A stretch of 8,055 nucleotides of DNA from Phycisphaerae bacterium (GCA_003557125.1 PWPN01000289.1:1-8055); one strand, 5' to 3'; positions 1 through 7,683 are shown, counted from the stretch's first letter. Numbers and translations are program-made. The notes: generated from the sequence alone by a model not told the origin.

Positions 1-930
1 GTGCCGTACTCGGACAATTACTTTGCGACGTTGAACTCGGCCGTCTTCAGCGACGGCTCCTTCGTGTACATTCCCGAGGGTGTCCGTTGCCCGATGGAGC
101 TGTCCACGTATTTCCGCATCAACGCAGCCTCGACGGGCCAGTTCGAGCGCACGCTCATCATCGCCGAGCCCGGCAGTTCCGTGAGTTACCTCGAAGGCTG
201 TACCGCTCCGATGCGCGACGAGAACCAGCTTCACGCGGCTGTGGTCGAGCTGGTGGCGCACGATGACGCGACGATCAAGTATTCGACGATCCAGAACTGG
301 TACCCCGGCGACGAGGAGGGTCGCGGCGGCATTTACAATTTCGTCACGAAGCGCGGCAAGTGCCAGGGCCGAAACTCGCATATTTCCTGGACGCAGGTCG
401 AGACGGGCTCGGCCATCACGTGGAAATATCCGAGCTGTATCCTGCTCGGCGACGGTTCGGTGGGGGAGTTCTATTCGGTTGCACTGACGAACAATCGCCA
501 GCAGGCCGACACGGGCACGAAGATGATTCACATCGGCCGCGACACGCGCAGCACGATCGTGTCGAAGGGGATCAGTGCAGGCTTCGGCCAGAACACCTAC
601 CGCGGGATGGTCAAGATCAACAAGGGGGCGTCCAACGCGCGGAATTACACCCAGTGCGATTCGTTGCTCATGGGCGATCAGTGCGGCGCGCATACGTTCC
701 CGTATATCGAGGTCAACAACAGCACGGCCCGCATGGAGCACGAGGCGTCGACCTCCAAGATCGGCGAGGACCAGATGTTCTATTGCAACCAGCGCGGGAT
801 CACGACCGAGGACGCTGTGTCGATGATCGTCAACGGTTTCTGCAAGGAGGTTTTCCGGGAGCTGCCGATGGAGTTCGCCGTCGAGGCGCAGCGGCTGCTC
901 GAGGTGAGCCTCGAAGGCAGTGTGGGATAA
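1..930 (+). CDS. sufB: SufB, Fe-S cluster scaffold subunit (5' end outside window)
   Basis: SufB is the core subunit of the cytosolic SufBCD scaffold on which Fe-S clusters are assembled. The visible 309 residues line up from memory with the C-terminal part of E. coli SufB (495 aa), so about 186 residues lie left of the window. The first codon, GTG, is an internal valine (VPYSDNYFA), not a start. Recognisable blocks are [51 protein letters not shown] and [10 protein letters not shown]. Cys219 in NYTQCDS falls at the place of E. coli SufB Cys405, and Glu248 in RMEHEAS at Glu434, two residues known to matter for cluster assembly at the SufB-SufD interface. The C-terminus ([18 protein letters not shown]) is the normal SufB end, and the gene stops at TAA. 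It is followed by sufC after 90 bases. Truncation is only by the window edge; nothing suggests a pseudogene. Confidence 0.98.
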   Translation: MPYSDNYFATLNSAVFSDGSFVYIPEGVRCPMELSTYFRINAASTGQFERTLIIAEPGSSVSYLEGCTAPMRDENQLHAAVVELVAHDDATIKYSTIQNWYPGDEEGRGGIYNFVTKRGKCQGRNSHISWTQVETGSAITWKYPSCILLGDGSVGEFYSVALTNNRQQADTGTKMIHIGRDTRSTIVSKGISAGFGQNTYRGMVKINKGASNARNYTQCDSLLMGDQCGAHTFPYIEVNNSTARMEHEASTSKIGEDQMFYCNQRGITTEDAVSMIVNGFCKEVFRELPMEFAVEAQRLLEVSLEGSVG

Positions 931-1020
931 GGAAAAAGGACCGAACCGGCGCGCGATGAAGCCGGTAGATAGAAGACAGCTGCAAAGAGCGGTACGCACC
1001 GCAGACAGCGGGGAGAAATT
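931..1020 (+). other. sufB-sufC spacer with two perfect hairpins
   Basis: This 90-base gap is the longest spacer inside the operon. It holds two perfect inverted repeats: ACCGGC (945-950) with GCCGGT (961-966) around a 10-base loop, and GCGGT (989-993) with ACCGC (998-1002) around ACGC. Neither is followed by a T-run, so neither looks like an intrinsic terminator. By inference they could stabilise or guide processing of the mRNA between sufB and sufC. The structure is read directly from the sequence; any function is untested. Confidence 0.5.
1011..1016 (+). promoter_or_regulatory. sufC ribosome binding site
   Basis: GGGAGA sits four bases before the ATG at 1021 and supports that start for sufC. 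It is needed because sufC is not coupled to the sufB stop codon, unlike the genes that follow. Confidence 0.7.
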
Positions 1021-1791
1021 ATGCTGGAAATAAGAAATTTACACGTTCGAGTCGAAGGCCATGCGATTCTCAAAGGGGTCGATTTGACCGTCGGCGCCGG
1101 CGAGATCCATTCGATCATGGGCCCGAACGGATCGGGCAAGAGCACGCTTGCGCAGGTACTGGCCGGTCACGAGGCCTACGAGGTGAGCGAAGGCCAGGTG
1201 CTCTACGAGGGGAAGGATCTGCTGGCGATGAGTCCGGAGGAGCGCGCCGGTGAAGGGGTCTTCATGGCCTTTCAGTATCCGGTAGAGATTCCAGGCGTGC
1301 GGACGAGTTATTTCCTGCGGGCGGCACTCAATGCGATCCGCAAGTATCGCGGGCAGGATGAGCTCGACGCGATGGATTTTCTGACGCTTCTCCAGGAGAA
1401 GGCTGTCAAGGTCAAACTGGACGATCGGTTGCTTGAACGTGCCGTGAACGAAGGCTTTTCGGGCGGCGAGAAGAAGCGCGGCGAGATCTTTCAGATGGCG
1501 GTCCTGGAGCCGCGGCTGGCGATTCTCGACGAAACGGACTCCGGGCTCGACATCGATGCGTTGCGCATCGTGGCCGAGGGGGTGAACAGTCTGCGCGATC
1601 CGCAACGGTCGATGATCGTCGTGACGCACTACCAGAGGCTGTTGAACTACATCGTGCCCGACTTCGTACATGTGCTCGTGGATGGACGATTTATACGTTC
1701 CGGCGGCAAGGAGCTTGCGCTGGAGCTGGAAGAGAAAGGCTACGGCTGGATCGAGAAGGAACCGGCCGATGCTGCCGCAGGGGGACGGTGA
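1021..1791 (+). CDS. sufC: SufC, ATPase of the SufBCD complex
   Basis: SufC is a soluble ABC-type ATPase that binds SufB and SufD and drives the conformational change needed for cluster assembly; it has no membrane partner. At 256 aa it has the usual length. The motifs are all present: Walker A GPNGSGKST (34-42), the SufC-typical signature FSGGEKKRGEI with SGGEK at 147-151, Walker B LAILDE (166-171) followed by T-D-SGLD (D-loop 174-177), and the switch histidine His203 in VVTHYQRLL. The ETDSGLD and EKKRGE wording separates SufC from transporter ATPases. The ATG at 1021 has a good ribosome binding site. The stop TGA shares one base with the ATG of sufD, which argues for coupled translation of the two partner subunits. 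Confidence 0.98.
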   Translation: MLEIRNLHVRVEGHAILKGVDLTVGAGEIHSIMGPNGSGKSTLAQVLAGHEAYEVSEGQVLYEGKDLLAMSPEERAGEGVFMAFQYPVEIPGVRTSYFLRAALNAIRKYRGQDELDAMDFLTLLQEKAVKVKLDDRLLERAVNEGFSGGEKKRGEIFQMAVLEPRLAILDETDSGLDIDALRIVAEGVNSLRDPQRSMIVVTHYQRLLNYIVPDFVHVLVDGRFIRSGGKELALELEEKGYGWIEKEPADAAAGGR

Positions 1792-3185
1792 TGAGTAGTA
1801 ATCCGCATACGACAAACGAAAAAAATCCGGTGGAACCGTACCTCGCGGATTTTTCCACATTTGAAAAGGCGCACCAGGAAAATACGCCTTCCTGGCTGCG
1901 GCCTCGGCGGAAGGTTGCGATCTCACGTTTTGCCGAGTGGGGTTTTCCGACGATTCTCGATGAAGGATGGCGGTTCACGAACATCGGCACGCTGGCCCGG
2001 TCGCACTTCGTGGTGGCGCCGCCGGCAGGTGAGCAGGGTAGCGAGGCGATCGCTGCGCTTCTGGCGCGGGCCGAGAGCTACGTCCCTGGGGATGCGACGG
2101 CTGCGCGGCTGGTCTTCGTCAATGGGCGCCACGTGCCGGAACTCTCGACGGTGCCGGCGCAGGGTCGTGGGGTGAAGATCGGCTCGCTTGCCGGTGCGCT
2201 CGCTTCCCAGGAGGGCATTCTCGAGTGCTATTTGAGCCGCTTTGCGGACGCGGACGATCGCAACTACACGTTCGCGGCGTTGAACACAGCCTTTCTGGAA
2301 GACGGTGCGCTGGTCGTCGTGCCGCAGGGCGTGGAACTCGATAAGCCGATCCACCTCGTATTTCTGAGCGTGTCGGCTACCGACGGCTACACATCCGCGG
2401 TCCATCCGCGCGTCCTGGCGGTCGTGGGTCGCAATGCGCGGGCATCGTTCGTCGAAAGCCATCTGAGCACGCGCCACGAGGCCGCTCACTGGACCAACGG
2501 CGTCACGGAGTTGATCGCGTGGCAGAACGCGTCGGTCGATTATCATCGGCTTCAACTGGAGGATCCGGACGCGCTGCACACGGGTTTGCTCCGTTTTCAC
2601 CTTGAAGCCGACGCCCAGCTTTCGTCGCATGTCATGACGCTCGGCGGCGCGCTCGTTCGCAATGACGTGCATGCCGTGCTGAACGGGAAAGGCGCCCACG
2701 GCGATTTCAACGGACTCTATGTCGCGACGGAGAATCACCACATCGACAATCACCTGCGCATCGAGCATGTCCGGTCGCATGGCATGAGCCGGCAGAATTA
2801 CAAGGGTATTCTGACCGATCGGGGACGGGGCGTGTTCACCGGCCGAATCGTCGTCCACAAGGATGCGCAGAAGACCGACGCCAAGCAGACCAACCGCAAC
2901 CTGCTGCTGTCCGAAGAGGCGCGTGCCAACAGTCAACCGCAACTCGAGATCTCGGCTGACGACGTCAAATGCACGCACGGCACGACGGTGGGGCAGCTGG
3001 ACGCGGAGTCGCTCTTTTACCTGCGTGCGCGGGGGCTCCCCCTCGAAAAAGCGCGGGGGCTGCTCGTGCAGGCGTTTGCCCAGGAAAGCATCGAGCATAT
3101 CGGCATCGCGTCGATCCGCGAGGCGATGCTCTCGGAGATATTCGGCCGGCTGCTCGCCAGGCCGGCGCTTGTGAGTGTGCCATGA
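1791..3185 (+). CDS. sufD: SufD, Fe-S scaffold partner subunit
   Basis: SufD is the SufB paralogue that completes the SufBC2D scaffold and contributes to the cluster-building interface and iron entry. The 464-residue product is a little longer than many SufD proteins (roughly 420-450). The N-terminal helical region includes WLRPRRKVAISRFAEWGFPT and DEGWRFTN. The beta-helix core follows, and the C-terminal block contains QTNRNLLLSEEA, QPQLEISADDVKCTHGTTVG and FYLRARG. His396 in KCTHGTTVG matches E. coli SufD His360, which works with the SufB cysteine. The ATG at 1791 is preferred: it lies in TGATG, overlapping the sufC stop by one base, with AGGGGGA (1779-1785) five bases upstream. A GTG directly in front at 1788 would add one residue and cannot be excluded. 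An A7 run (1819-1825) lies near the start. The 3' end overlaps sufS by four bases. Confidence 0.97.
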   Translation: MSSNPHTTNEKNPVEPYLADFSTFEKAHQENTPSWLRPRRKVAISRFAEWGFPTILDEGWRFTNIGTLARSHFVVAPPAGEQGSEAIAALLARAESYVPGDATAARLVFVNGRHVPELSTVPAQGRGVKIGSLAGALASQEGILECYLSRFADADDRNYTFAALNTAFLEDGALVVVPQGVELDKPIHLVFLSVSATDGYTSAVHPRVLAVVGRNARASFVESHLSTRHEAAHWTNGVTELIAWQNASVDYHRLQLEDPDALHTGLLRFHLEADAQLSSHVMTLGGALVRNDVHAVLNGKGAHGDFNGLYVATENHHIDNHLRIEHVRSHGMSRQNYKGILTDRGRGVFTGRIVVHKDAQKTDAKQTNRNLLLSEEARANSQPQLEISADDVKCTHGTTVGQLDAESLFYLRARGLPLEKARGLLVQAFAQESIEHIGIASIREAMLSEIFGRLLARPALVSVP

Positions 3186-4447
3186 AAGCGGTAACTCCCA
3201 TCAAGCCGAGCATGGTTCGAGGGCCCGCGGCCCTGGACGTGCAGCGGGTCCGGCGGGATTTCCCGATCCTTTCGCGGCGTCCCGACGGACGGCCTTTCGC
3301 GTACCTCGACAATGCGGCCACGACGCAGAAACCCCGCCCGGTGATCGGTGCGATGAACCGATTTTATCGCCGTGAGAACGCCAACATCCATCGCGGGGTG
3401 TATGCGCTGAGCGTTCGCGCGACGGAGGCCTACGAGAAGGCCCGCGCGAAGGTGCAGCGGTTCATCGGGGCGTCCCGGCCGGAAGAGGTCATCTTCGTGC
3501 GCGGCGCGACCGAGGCGATCAATCTCGTCGCGTCCAGTTATGGCCGATCGAAGCTCCGCGCCGGCGACGAGGTCGTCATCACGACGATGGAGCACCATTC
3601 GAACATCGTCCCGTGGCAGATGGTGTGCGCGCAGACGGGTGCGTACTTGCGCATCGCGCCGATCGATGACGCGGGAAAGCTCGACATGGACGCCTTGGAA
3701 GCGCTCATCGGCCCGCGTACGAAAATCGTGGCGGTTACGCACGTCTCGAACGTGCTCGGCACGGTCAATCCGATCCGGCGCATCGTCGAGGTCGCCCATC
3801 GGCAGGGGGCGGCCGTCGTGGTGGACGGGGCGCAGGCAGCGCCGCATCTTCCGATCGACGTCGCTGCGCTCGGGTGCGATTTTTATGCGCTGTCCGGGCA
3901 CAAAATGTACGGGCCGGGCGGGATCGGTGCGCTGTACGGGCGCTATGATCTGCTGAAGAAGATGCCGCCTTACCAGGGCGGCGGCGACATGATCCGTTCG
4001 GTGAGCTTCGAAGGCACGCTGTATGCGGACCCGCCGCAACGTTTCGAAGCGGGCACGCCGCATGTTGCGGGAGCGTTGGGGCTCGCGGCAGCGGTGGACT
4101 ATCTCGACCGCATCGGGATGGTCCATGCGGCGGCCTATGAGCAGGAGCTGCTGGCGTACGGGACGAGCAGGCTGACCGGCGTTCCCGGAGTACGGATCAT
4201 CGGGACGGCGCCGGAGAAAGTCGGCGTCCTCTCGTTCGTGGTGGAGAATATCCATCCGCACGACCTGGGGACGATCCTGGACGTGCACGGCGTCGCCATC
4301 CGTGCGGGCCATCACTGTGCGCAGCCGCTCATGGAGCGATTCGGCGTTCCGGCGACGGCCCGTGCGTCGCTGGCGTTCTACAATACCCGCGAAGAGATCG
4401 ACGCGCTGGTCGATGCAATCGGCAAGGCCATCGAGGTGTTCGGTTGA
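3182..4447 (+). CDS. sufS: SufS, cysteine desulfurase
   Basis: SufS is a PLP enzyme that converts L-cysteine to L-alanine and holds the sulfur as a persulfide for hand-over to SufU. The 421-residue product starts like its family (RRDFPILSRRPDGRPFAYLDNAATTQKP). Visible landmarks are MEHHSNIVPWQ, the PLP aspartate region VVVDGAQAAPH, the PLP-binding Lys241 in ALSGHKMYGPGG, and the catalytic Cys379 in RAGHHCAQPLM. The RAGHHCAQP loop is the short form typical of SufS (group II) rather than IscS. The ATG at 3182 overlaps the sufD stop as ATGA; there is no clean ribosome binding site, so translation probably depends on termination of sufD. The open frame continues upstream to 2969, but that stretch is sufD read out of frame. 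Pairing with sufU immediately downstream fits a SufS-SufU relay. Confidence 0.98.
   Translation: MKAVTPIKPSMVRGPAALDVQRVRRDFPILSRRPDGRPFAYLDNAATTQKPRPVIGAMNRFYRRENANIHRGVYALSVRATEAYEKARAKVQRFIGASRPEEVIFVRGATEAINLVASSYGRSKLRAGDEVVITTMEHHSNIVPWQMVCAQTGAYLRIAPIDDAGKLDMDALEALIGPRTKIVAVTHVSNVLGTVNPIRRIVEVAHRQGAAVVVDGAQAAPHLPIDVAALGCDFYALSGHKMYGPGGIGALYGRYDLLKKMPPYQGGGDMIRSVSFEGTLYADPPQRFEAGTPHVAGALGLAAAVDYLDRIGMVHAAAYEQELLAYGTSRLTGVPGVRIIGTAPEKVGVLSFVVENIHPHDLGTILDVHGVAIRAGHHCAQPLMERFGVPATARASLAFYNTREEIDALVDAIGKAIEVFG
4433..4438 (+). promoter_or_regulatory. sufU ribosome binding site
   Basis: GAGGTG lies inside the last codons of sufS, five bases before the TTG at 4444. It supports initiation of sufU at that rare start codon, which overlaps the sufS stop as TTGA. 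Confidence 0.6.
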
Positions 4448-4899
4448 CGGCGAACCTCCAGGAACTCTACCAGGAAGTCATCCTCGATCACCATCGTCGG
4501 CCGAGGAATCGCGGCACGCTGTCCGAGCCGGTCCATCGGGCCGAGGGGTCCAACCCGCTGTGCGGCGACCGGCTGACGATCTATGTCCGACTGGACGGGG
4601 ATGTCATCGCGGAGGTCGCGTTCGAAGGGTCCGGCTGTGCGATCTCGACCGCGGCGGCGTCTCTGATGACCGAGGCTGTCAAGGGTAAGACGGTTTCCGA
4701 GGCCCAGGTCCTGTTCGAGCGCTACCATCGCATCTTGACTGAAGATGGCGGCGAGGCTGACGCTTCCCGCGCGCTGGGGAAACTGGCGGTTCTGTCCGGG
4801 GTGCGCCAGTACCCGGTGCGGGTCAAGTGTGCGACGCTATGCTGGCATGCGCTCCGGGCTGCACTGGAGGATCGCCAGGAAGTCGTTACGACGGAGTGA
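4444..4899 (+). CDS. sufU: SufU, zinc-dependent sulfur-relay protein
   Basis: SufU accepts the persulfide sulfur from SufS and passes it to the SufBCD scaffold, using a bound zinc for cysteine swapping. The 151-residue product has the SufU/IscU fold signature LYQEVILDHHRRPRNRG at the N-terminus. The three conserved cysteines are present: Cys40 and its neighbour Asp42 in NPLCGDR, Cys65 in FEGSGCAIS, and Cys129 in VRVKCATL. An extra Cys133 follows. The insert of about 20 residues before the last cysteine (GEADASRALGKLAVLSGVR) is what separates SufU from IscU scaffolds, which also lack the SufS partnership. The proposed start is TTG at 4444 (TTGACGGCG), because it overlaps the sufS stop by four bases, has a GAGGTG upstream, and gives the normal family N-terminus; no ATG is available before the conserved LYQE motif. 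Confidence 0.95.
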   Translation: MTANLQELYQEVILDHHRRPRNRGTLSEPVHRAEGSNPLCGDRLTIYVRLDGDVIAEVAFEGSGCAISTAAASLMTEAVKGKTVSEAQVLFERYHRILTEDGGEADASRALGKLAVLSGVRQYPVRVKCATLCWHALRAALEDRQEVVTTE

Positions 4900-4934
4900 T
4901 CGCGCCAGCGGATGAAATGCATCGCCGTAAGAGA

Positions 4935-4939
4935 AAGGA
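4935..4939 (+). promoter_or_regulatory. sufT ribosome binding site
   Basis: AAGGA lies five bases before the ATG at 4945. It decides against the upstream in-frame ATG at 4912, which would add eleven residues not typical of the family. Confidence 0.7.
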
Positions 4940-4944
4940 TTGTC

Positions 4945-5280
4945 ATGACGGACTCAACGATGCAGGCCGAGCGCGCCCAGGAGATTCGCGCGCAGGTCAT
5001 CAAAGTCCTGAGGGATTGTTACGATCCGGAGATTCCGGTCAATATTTACGATCTCGGGCTCATTTATGACATCGCCGTCGACGGTGCGTCCGGCACGGTC
5101 CAGCTCAAGATGACGCTTACCTCGCCCGCCTGCCCCGTGGCCGAGACCTTGCCTCCCTACATCCAGTCGCGTGTGGCCGAGGCGTCCGGCGTCACCTCCG
5201 CGACGGTCGAGGTCGTCTGGGACCCGCCCTGGACGTCCGACATGATGACGCCCGTCGAACGCCTTCAGCTCGGCCTGTGA
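4945..5280 (+). CDS. sufT: SufT-like MIP18/DUF59 family Fe-S assembly protein
   Basis: This small protein (111 aa) belongs to the MIP18/DUF59 family, in the subgroup found at the end of SUF operons. Family members help mature or deliver Fe-S clusters to target proteins; the exact step is less settled than for the other Suf proteins. The signature regions are DPEIPVNIYDLGLIYDI (27-43), MTLTSPACPVAETLP with the conserved Cys63, and the C-terminal VVWDPPWTSDMMTP, which is characteristic of this subgroup. Another cysteine, Cys25, precedes the first motif. The gene begins 45 bases after sufU with its own ribosome binding site, so it is probably on the same transcript but independently initiated. 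A six-pair hairpin (5269-5286) overlaps its stop codon without a T-run. It could alternatively be called PaaD-like by family, but the SUF neighbourhood supports SufT. Confidence 0.93.
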   Translation: MTDSTMQAERAQEIRAQVIKVLRDCYDPEIPVNIYDLGLIYDIAVDGASGTVQLKMTLTSPACPVAETLPPYIQSRVAEASGVTSATVEVVWDPPWTSDMMTPVERLQLGL

Positions 5281-5356
5281 GCCGGGTACGATTCTGAACT
5301 CTCAATGCACAAGTCAACGTGGTGGCCGATCTGACAGCCATCGAACGCCCCGCTAT

Positions 5357-5384
5357 TTGCCATCAAGGCCGATACGCGTACGAT
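5357..5384 (+). promoter_or_regulatory. possible sigma70-type promoter upstream of the CcsA/HemX-like gene
   Basis: TTGCCA (5357-5362) and TACGAT (5379-5384) are separated by 16 bases in the 171-base gap after sufT. They resemble -35 and -10 boxes and would place a transcript start about 60 bases before the next gene. The match is imperfect and such pairs arise by chance, so this is a suggestion only. Confidence 0.3.
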
Positions 5385-5451
5385 AAGAGGCGGCCCGGCC
5401 TGCGTGCTCCCGTACCCTCGTCTCTGGAGCGCGACCGGGTTCGCGAGGACG

Positions 5452-6285
5452 ATGGTACCGACGATGGACCGCAACCTCTTGATCGGTGGAATCGGGGCAC
5501 TGGCGTTCGCCGTGGCCGCTGTCGCTGCCTACGGCCGAATGCGGAGCGACGGCAGGAGGGCCAACGCGGTCTTTCTGACGGCGGCCACGCTCGGCATCGC
5601 GCTCAATGTGTTATGGCTTGTGACCGACCTGCGGGCACGAGGGGTCGTTCATGTCTTTCGCGGCGGCGATGACGCTGCCCTGCTGCTGGGGCTGCTGCTC
5701 GGGCTGGTCGGATTCAGTATCGCGTGGACGCCGACGCTTCGCGGGCTCGAAGGGCTGCTCTTCATCTTTGCAGCGGCTGCACAGCTGGCAGCCATCTTTC
5801 TTGCACGCGAACCGGCAGGCGATCCGACGTACCTCCCCTGGTTCATCAGCCATGGACTGGCGTTCGCCGTGGCGACGGCGTGTTTCGTGGCGGCCGGTTG
5901 CGCGGGGGTGGCCTATCGGCTCGTCTATCGTCACCTTCGCCGGAAGCGCGGTACGCGTCTGGCCGGCAGGGTGCCGCCGCTCGAAGCGCTCGAGCGTTTC
6001 GGACGCTGGATGATGACGATCGGGTTCCCGATCTACTCGTACGGGATGCTGACGGGCGTCTGCGGCCTGGCGCATCGCGAAGACATCCGGCGAACCGCCT
6101 GGTACCTCGATGTCTCGGTCGTGCTGTCGGTCCTCGTGTGGATCGTCTACGGCTACGGGCTGTGGGCGTTGATCTTTCGGCCTCAGTTGCGCGGACCCCG
6201 GGCGGCGACTCTGTCGGCCGGTGCGATGGTACTGCTTGTCGTTGCCTTGATCAGCCAGCAATTCGCCTCGCCGATTCACCAGTGA
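5452..6285 (+). CDS. CcsA/HemX-like cytochrome c assembly superfamily membrane protein
   Basis: The 277-residue product is an integral membrane protein with about eight hydrophobic segments, roughly at 8-27, 41-60, 74-92, 97-115, 131-155, 190-210, 223-245 and 251-270. It resembles the cytochrome c assembly protein superfamily that includes CcsA/ResC (heme delivery for cytochrome c) and HemX/YpjD (linked to heme synthesis). The best support is the layout WFISHGLAFAVA, then a basic loop, then VPPLEALERFGRWMMTIGFPIYSYGMLTG, and a C-terminal segment of the form YGYGLWALIFRPQLRGPRAATL. His134 and His208 are the candidate heme-binding histidines. The tryptophan-rich WWD heme loop of true CcsA is not evident, so a HemX/YpjD-like role is more likely than a cytochrome c synthase. 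The start is uncertain: ATG 5452 (AGGA three bases upstream), ATG 5464, or GTG 5404 are all possible. No hemA or ccsB neighbour is visible to settle the role. Confidence 0.75.
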   Translation: MVPTMDRNLLIGGIGALAFAVAAVAAYGRMRSDGRRANAVFLTAATLGIALNVLWLVTDLRARGVVHVFRGGDDAALLLGLLLGLVGFSIAWTPTLRGLEGLLFIFAAAAQLAAIFLAREPAGDPTYLPWFISHGLAFAVATACFVAAGCAGVAYRLVYRHLRRKRGTRLAGRVPPLEALERFGRWMMTIGFPIYSYGMLTGVCGLAHREDIRRTAWYLDVSVVLSVLVWIVYGYGLWALIFRPQLRGPRAATLSAGAMVLLVVALISQQFASPIHQ

Positions 6286-6447
6286 ACCCGCTCGTGCATG
6301 CTCGCTTCTTGCCTCTTTCGGGCTCTTGCGCCGACCTGTCCGGGAATGGCCGACCGACCCGCAAGCGGATAGGATAGCCGCGGGGCGATCGAGCCGCGTC
6401 GACCGGACCATGACTCGCATGTTCGCAACGAAAGGGTATGTACCGCG
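6286..6447 (+). other. spacer before dapL
   Basis: This 162-base gap has no gene. Two short inverted repeats overlap in it: GCGG (6365-6368) with CCGC (6378-6381), and CGCGG (6379-6383) with CCGCG (6394-6398). Neither has a T-run. A TAGGAT (6370-6375) resembles a -10 box but lacks a convincing -35 partner. No confident promoter or terminator is seen. Confidence 0.4.
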
Positions 6448-7683
6448 ATGAGTGACGATCCCTATTTCCAGACGATGTTCGCCGACCGGATCGGCGGGGC
6501 CGCCTACGGCAAGTCGACCGACATCTACAAGTTCGAGAAGATCAAGCGCGCCAAGCGCGACGCGGTCCGCGACTTTCCCGATCGGCGGTTGCTGGACTTC
6601 GGTATCGGCGAGAACGACGAGATGGCAGCCCCATGCGTTCGCGAGTCGCTCAAGGCCGAGGTCGATGACCCCGCCAACCGCGGCTATGCCGACAACGGTA
6701 TCCAGGCGTACAAGGATGCCGCGGCCGAATGGATGGCGCGCGAGCTCGGCGTCACCGTCGATCCCGTCACCGAGGTGAACCACTGCATCGGCTCCAAAAG
6801 CGCGTTGGCTTTGCTGCCGGCTGCGTTCATCAATCCCGGCGACATCACGCTCATGACGACGCCGGGCTACCCGGTCGCCGGAACGCACACGCGGTATTAC
6901 GGCGGCACGGTCTACCACCTGCCGCTGGTCGCTGAAAACGGTTTTCTGCCCGACCTCGACGCCGTCCCGGTCGAGGTGTGCCGCAAGGCCAAGCTGCTGG
7001 TCCTGAATTTTCCGAACAGCCCGACGGGTGCGCTGGCCGACGAGGTTTTTTTTCGCAAGGTCGTCGATTTTGCGCGAACCCACCAGATCGTCGTCCTCCA
7101 GGACGCCGCGCACATCATGCTCACGTACGGTCGTCGGCCCTTGAGCTTTCTGGCGGTCGAGGGCGCCAAGGACGTCGGCGTCGAAGTTCATTCGATGAGC
7201 AAAGGGTTCGACATGATCGGCTGGCGGTTGGGGTTCGTAGCCGGTCATCCGCGCATCGTTCGCGCGTTTGCCGACGTCAAGGACAACAGCGACAGCGGGC
7301 AGTTCATCGCCATCCAGAAGGCGGCCATCAAGGCACTGACCGATCCGGACATCACCGTGCGGAACCGCGCGAAGTACCAGCGGCGTCTCGAAAAACTGGT
7401 TGCAGCCCTTCGCGAGGTCGGCTTCGAGGCACGGATGCCGGGCGGAACGTATTTCCTTTACGTCCGTTCGCCGCGGGGCGTACAGGGCGGGCCGGACTTC
7501 GAGAACGGCGAGGCTGCCTCGCAGTTCCTGATCCGTCAGCGGTCCATCTGCACGGTCCCCTGGGACGATGCGGGGGCGTACCTGCGTTTCTCCGTGACCT
7601 ATTCGGCACCGACCGAGGCCGACGAGGATGGCATGATGGAAGCGCTCCGCGAACGACTTGCGGGCGACACGTTCGTCTGGTGA
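6448..7683 (+). CDS. dapL: LL-diaminopimelate aminotransferase
   Basis: DapL is a PLP enzyme that makes LL-2,6-diaminopimelate from tetrahydrodipicolinate and glutamate in one step, bypassing the DapD/DapC/DapE steps; the product feeds lysine and, where present, peptidoglycan. The 411 residues have the usual length. Landmarks are an N-terminal KSTDIYKFEKIKRAKRD segment, DFGIGENDEMA, RGYADNGIQAYKDA, Asn190 in NFPNSPTG, Asp219 in QDAAHIMLTY (pyridine nitrogen), the Schiff-base Lys252 in SMSKGFDMIGWRLGF, and Arg380 in YLRFSVTY (carboxylate binding). His222 stands where many fold-type I aminotransferases have Tyr. The GENDEMA wording marks a DapL branch I associate with planctomycetes and relatives. 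The ATG at 6448 has AAAGGG eleven bases upstream, a rather long spacing. A T8 run (7046-7053) encodes Val-Phe-Phe and is unusual in this GC-rich gene. Confidence 0.93.
   Translation: MSDDPYFQTMFADRIGGAAYGKSTDIYKFEKIKRAKRDAVRDFPDRRLLDFGIGENDEMAAPCVRESLKAEVDDPANRGYADNGIQAYKDAAAEWMARELGVTVDPVTEVNHCIGSKSALALLPAAFINPGDITLMTTPGYPVAGTHTRYYGGTVYHLPLVAENGFLPDLDAVPVEVCRKAKLLVLNFPNSPTGALADEVFFRKVVDFARTHQIVVLQDAAHIMLTYGRRPLSFLAVEGAKDVGVEVHSMSKGFDMIGWRLGFVAGHPRIVRAFADVKDNSDSGQFIAIQKAAIKALTDPDITVRNRAKYQRRLEKLVAALREVGFEARMPGGTYFLYVRSPRGVQGGPDFENGEAASQFLIRQRSICTVPWDDAGAYLRFSVTYSAPTEADEDGMMEALRERLAGDTFVW

Noticed and set aside
1..3. GTG as a start codon for sufB
   Set aside because: It encodes an internal valine in the conserved VPxxDN motif; the true start lies about 186 codons to the left.
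2969..3181. N-terminal extension of SufS
   Set aside because: The extra 71 residues are sufD sequence read out of frame, while the ATG at 3182 overlaps the sufD stop and gives the normal family N-terminus.
3017..4315. 432-codon minus-strand open frame opposite sufS
   Set aside because: It is antisense to an unambiguous gene, with Arg/Asp/His-rich composition typical of shadow frames. The similar frames at 1923-3098 and 1039-1926 were rejected for the same reason.
5269..5286. Terminator hairpin at the end of sufT
   Set aside because: CTCGGC/GCCGGG forms six pairs with one G-T, but it overlaps the stop codon and is followed by mixed sequence without a T-run.
6438..6455. Five-codon leader ORF overlapping the dapL start
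   Set aside because: ATG TAC CGC GAT GAG TGA is open, but the AAAGGG is only one base from its ATG, too close for initiation, and the length is expected by chance.
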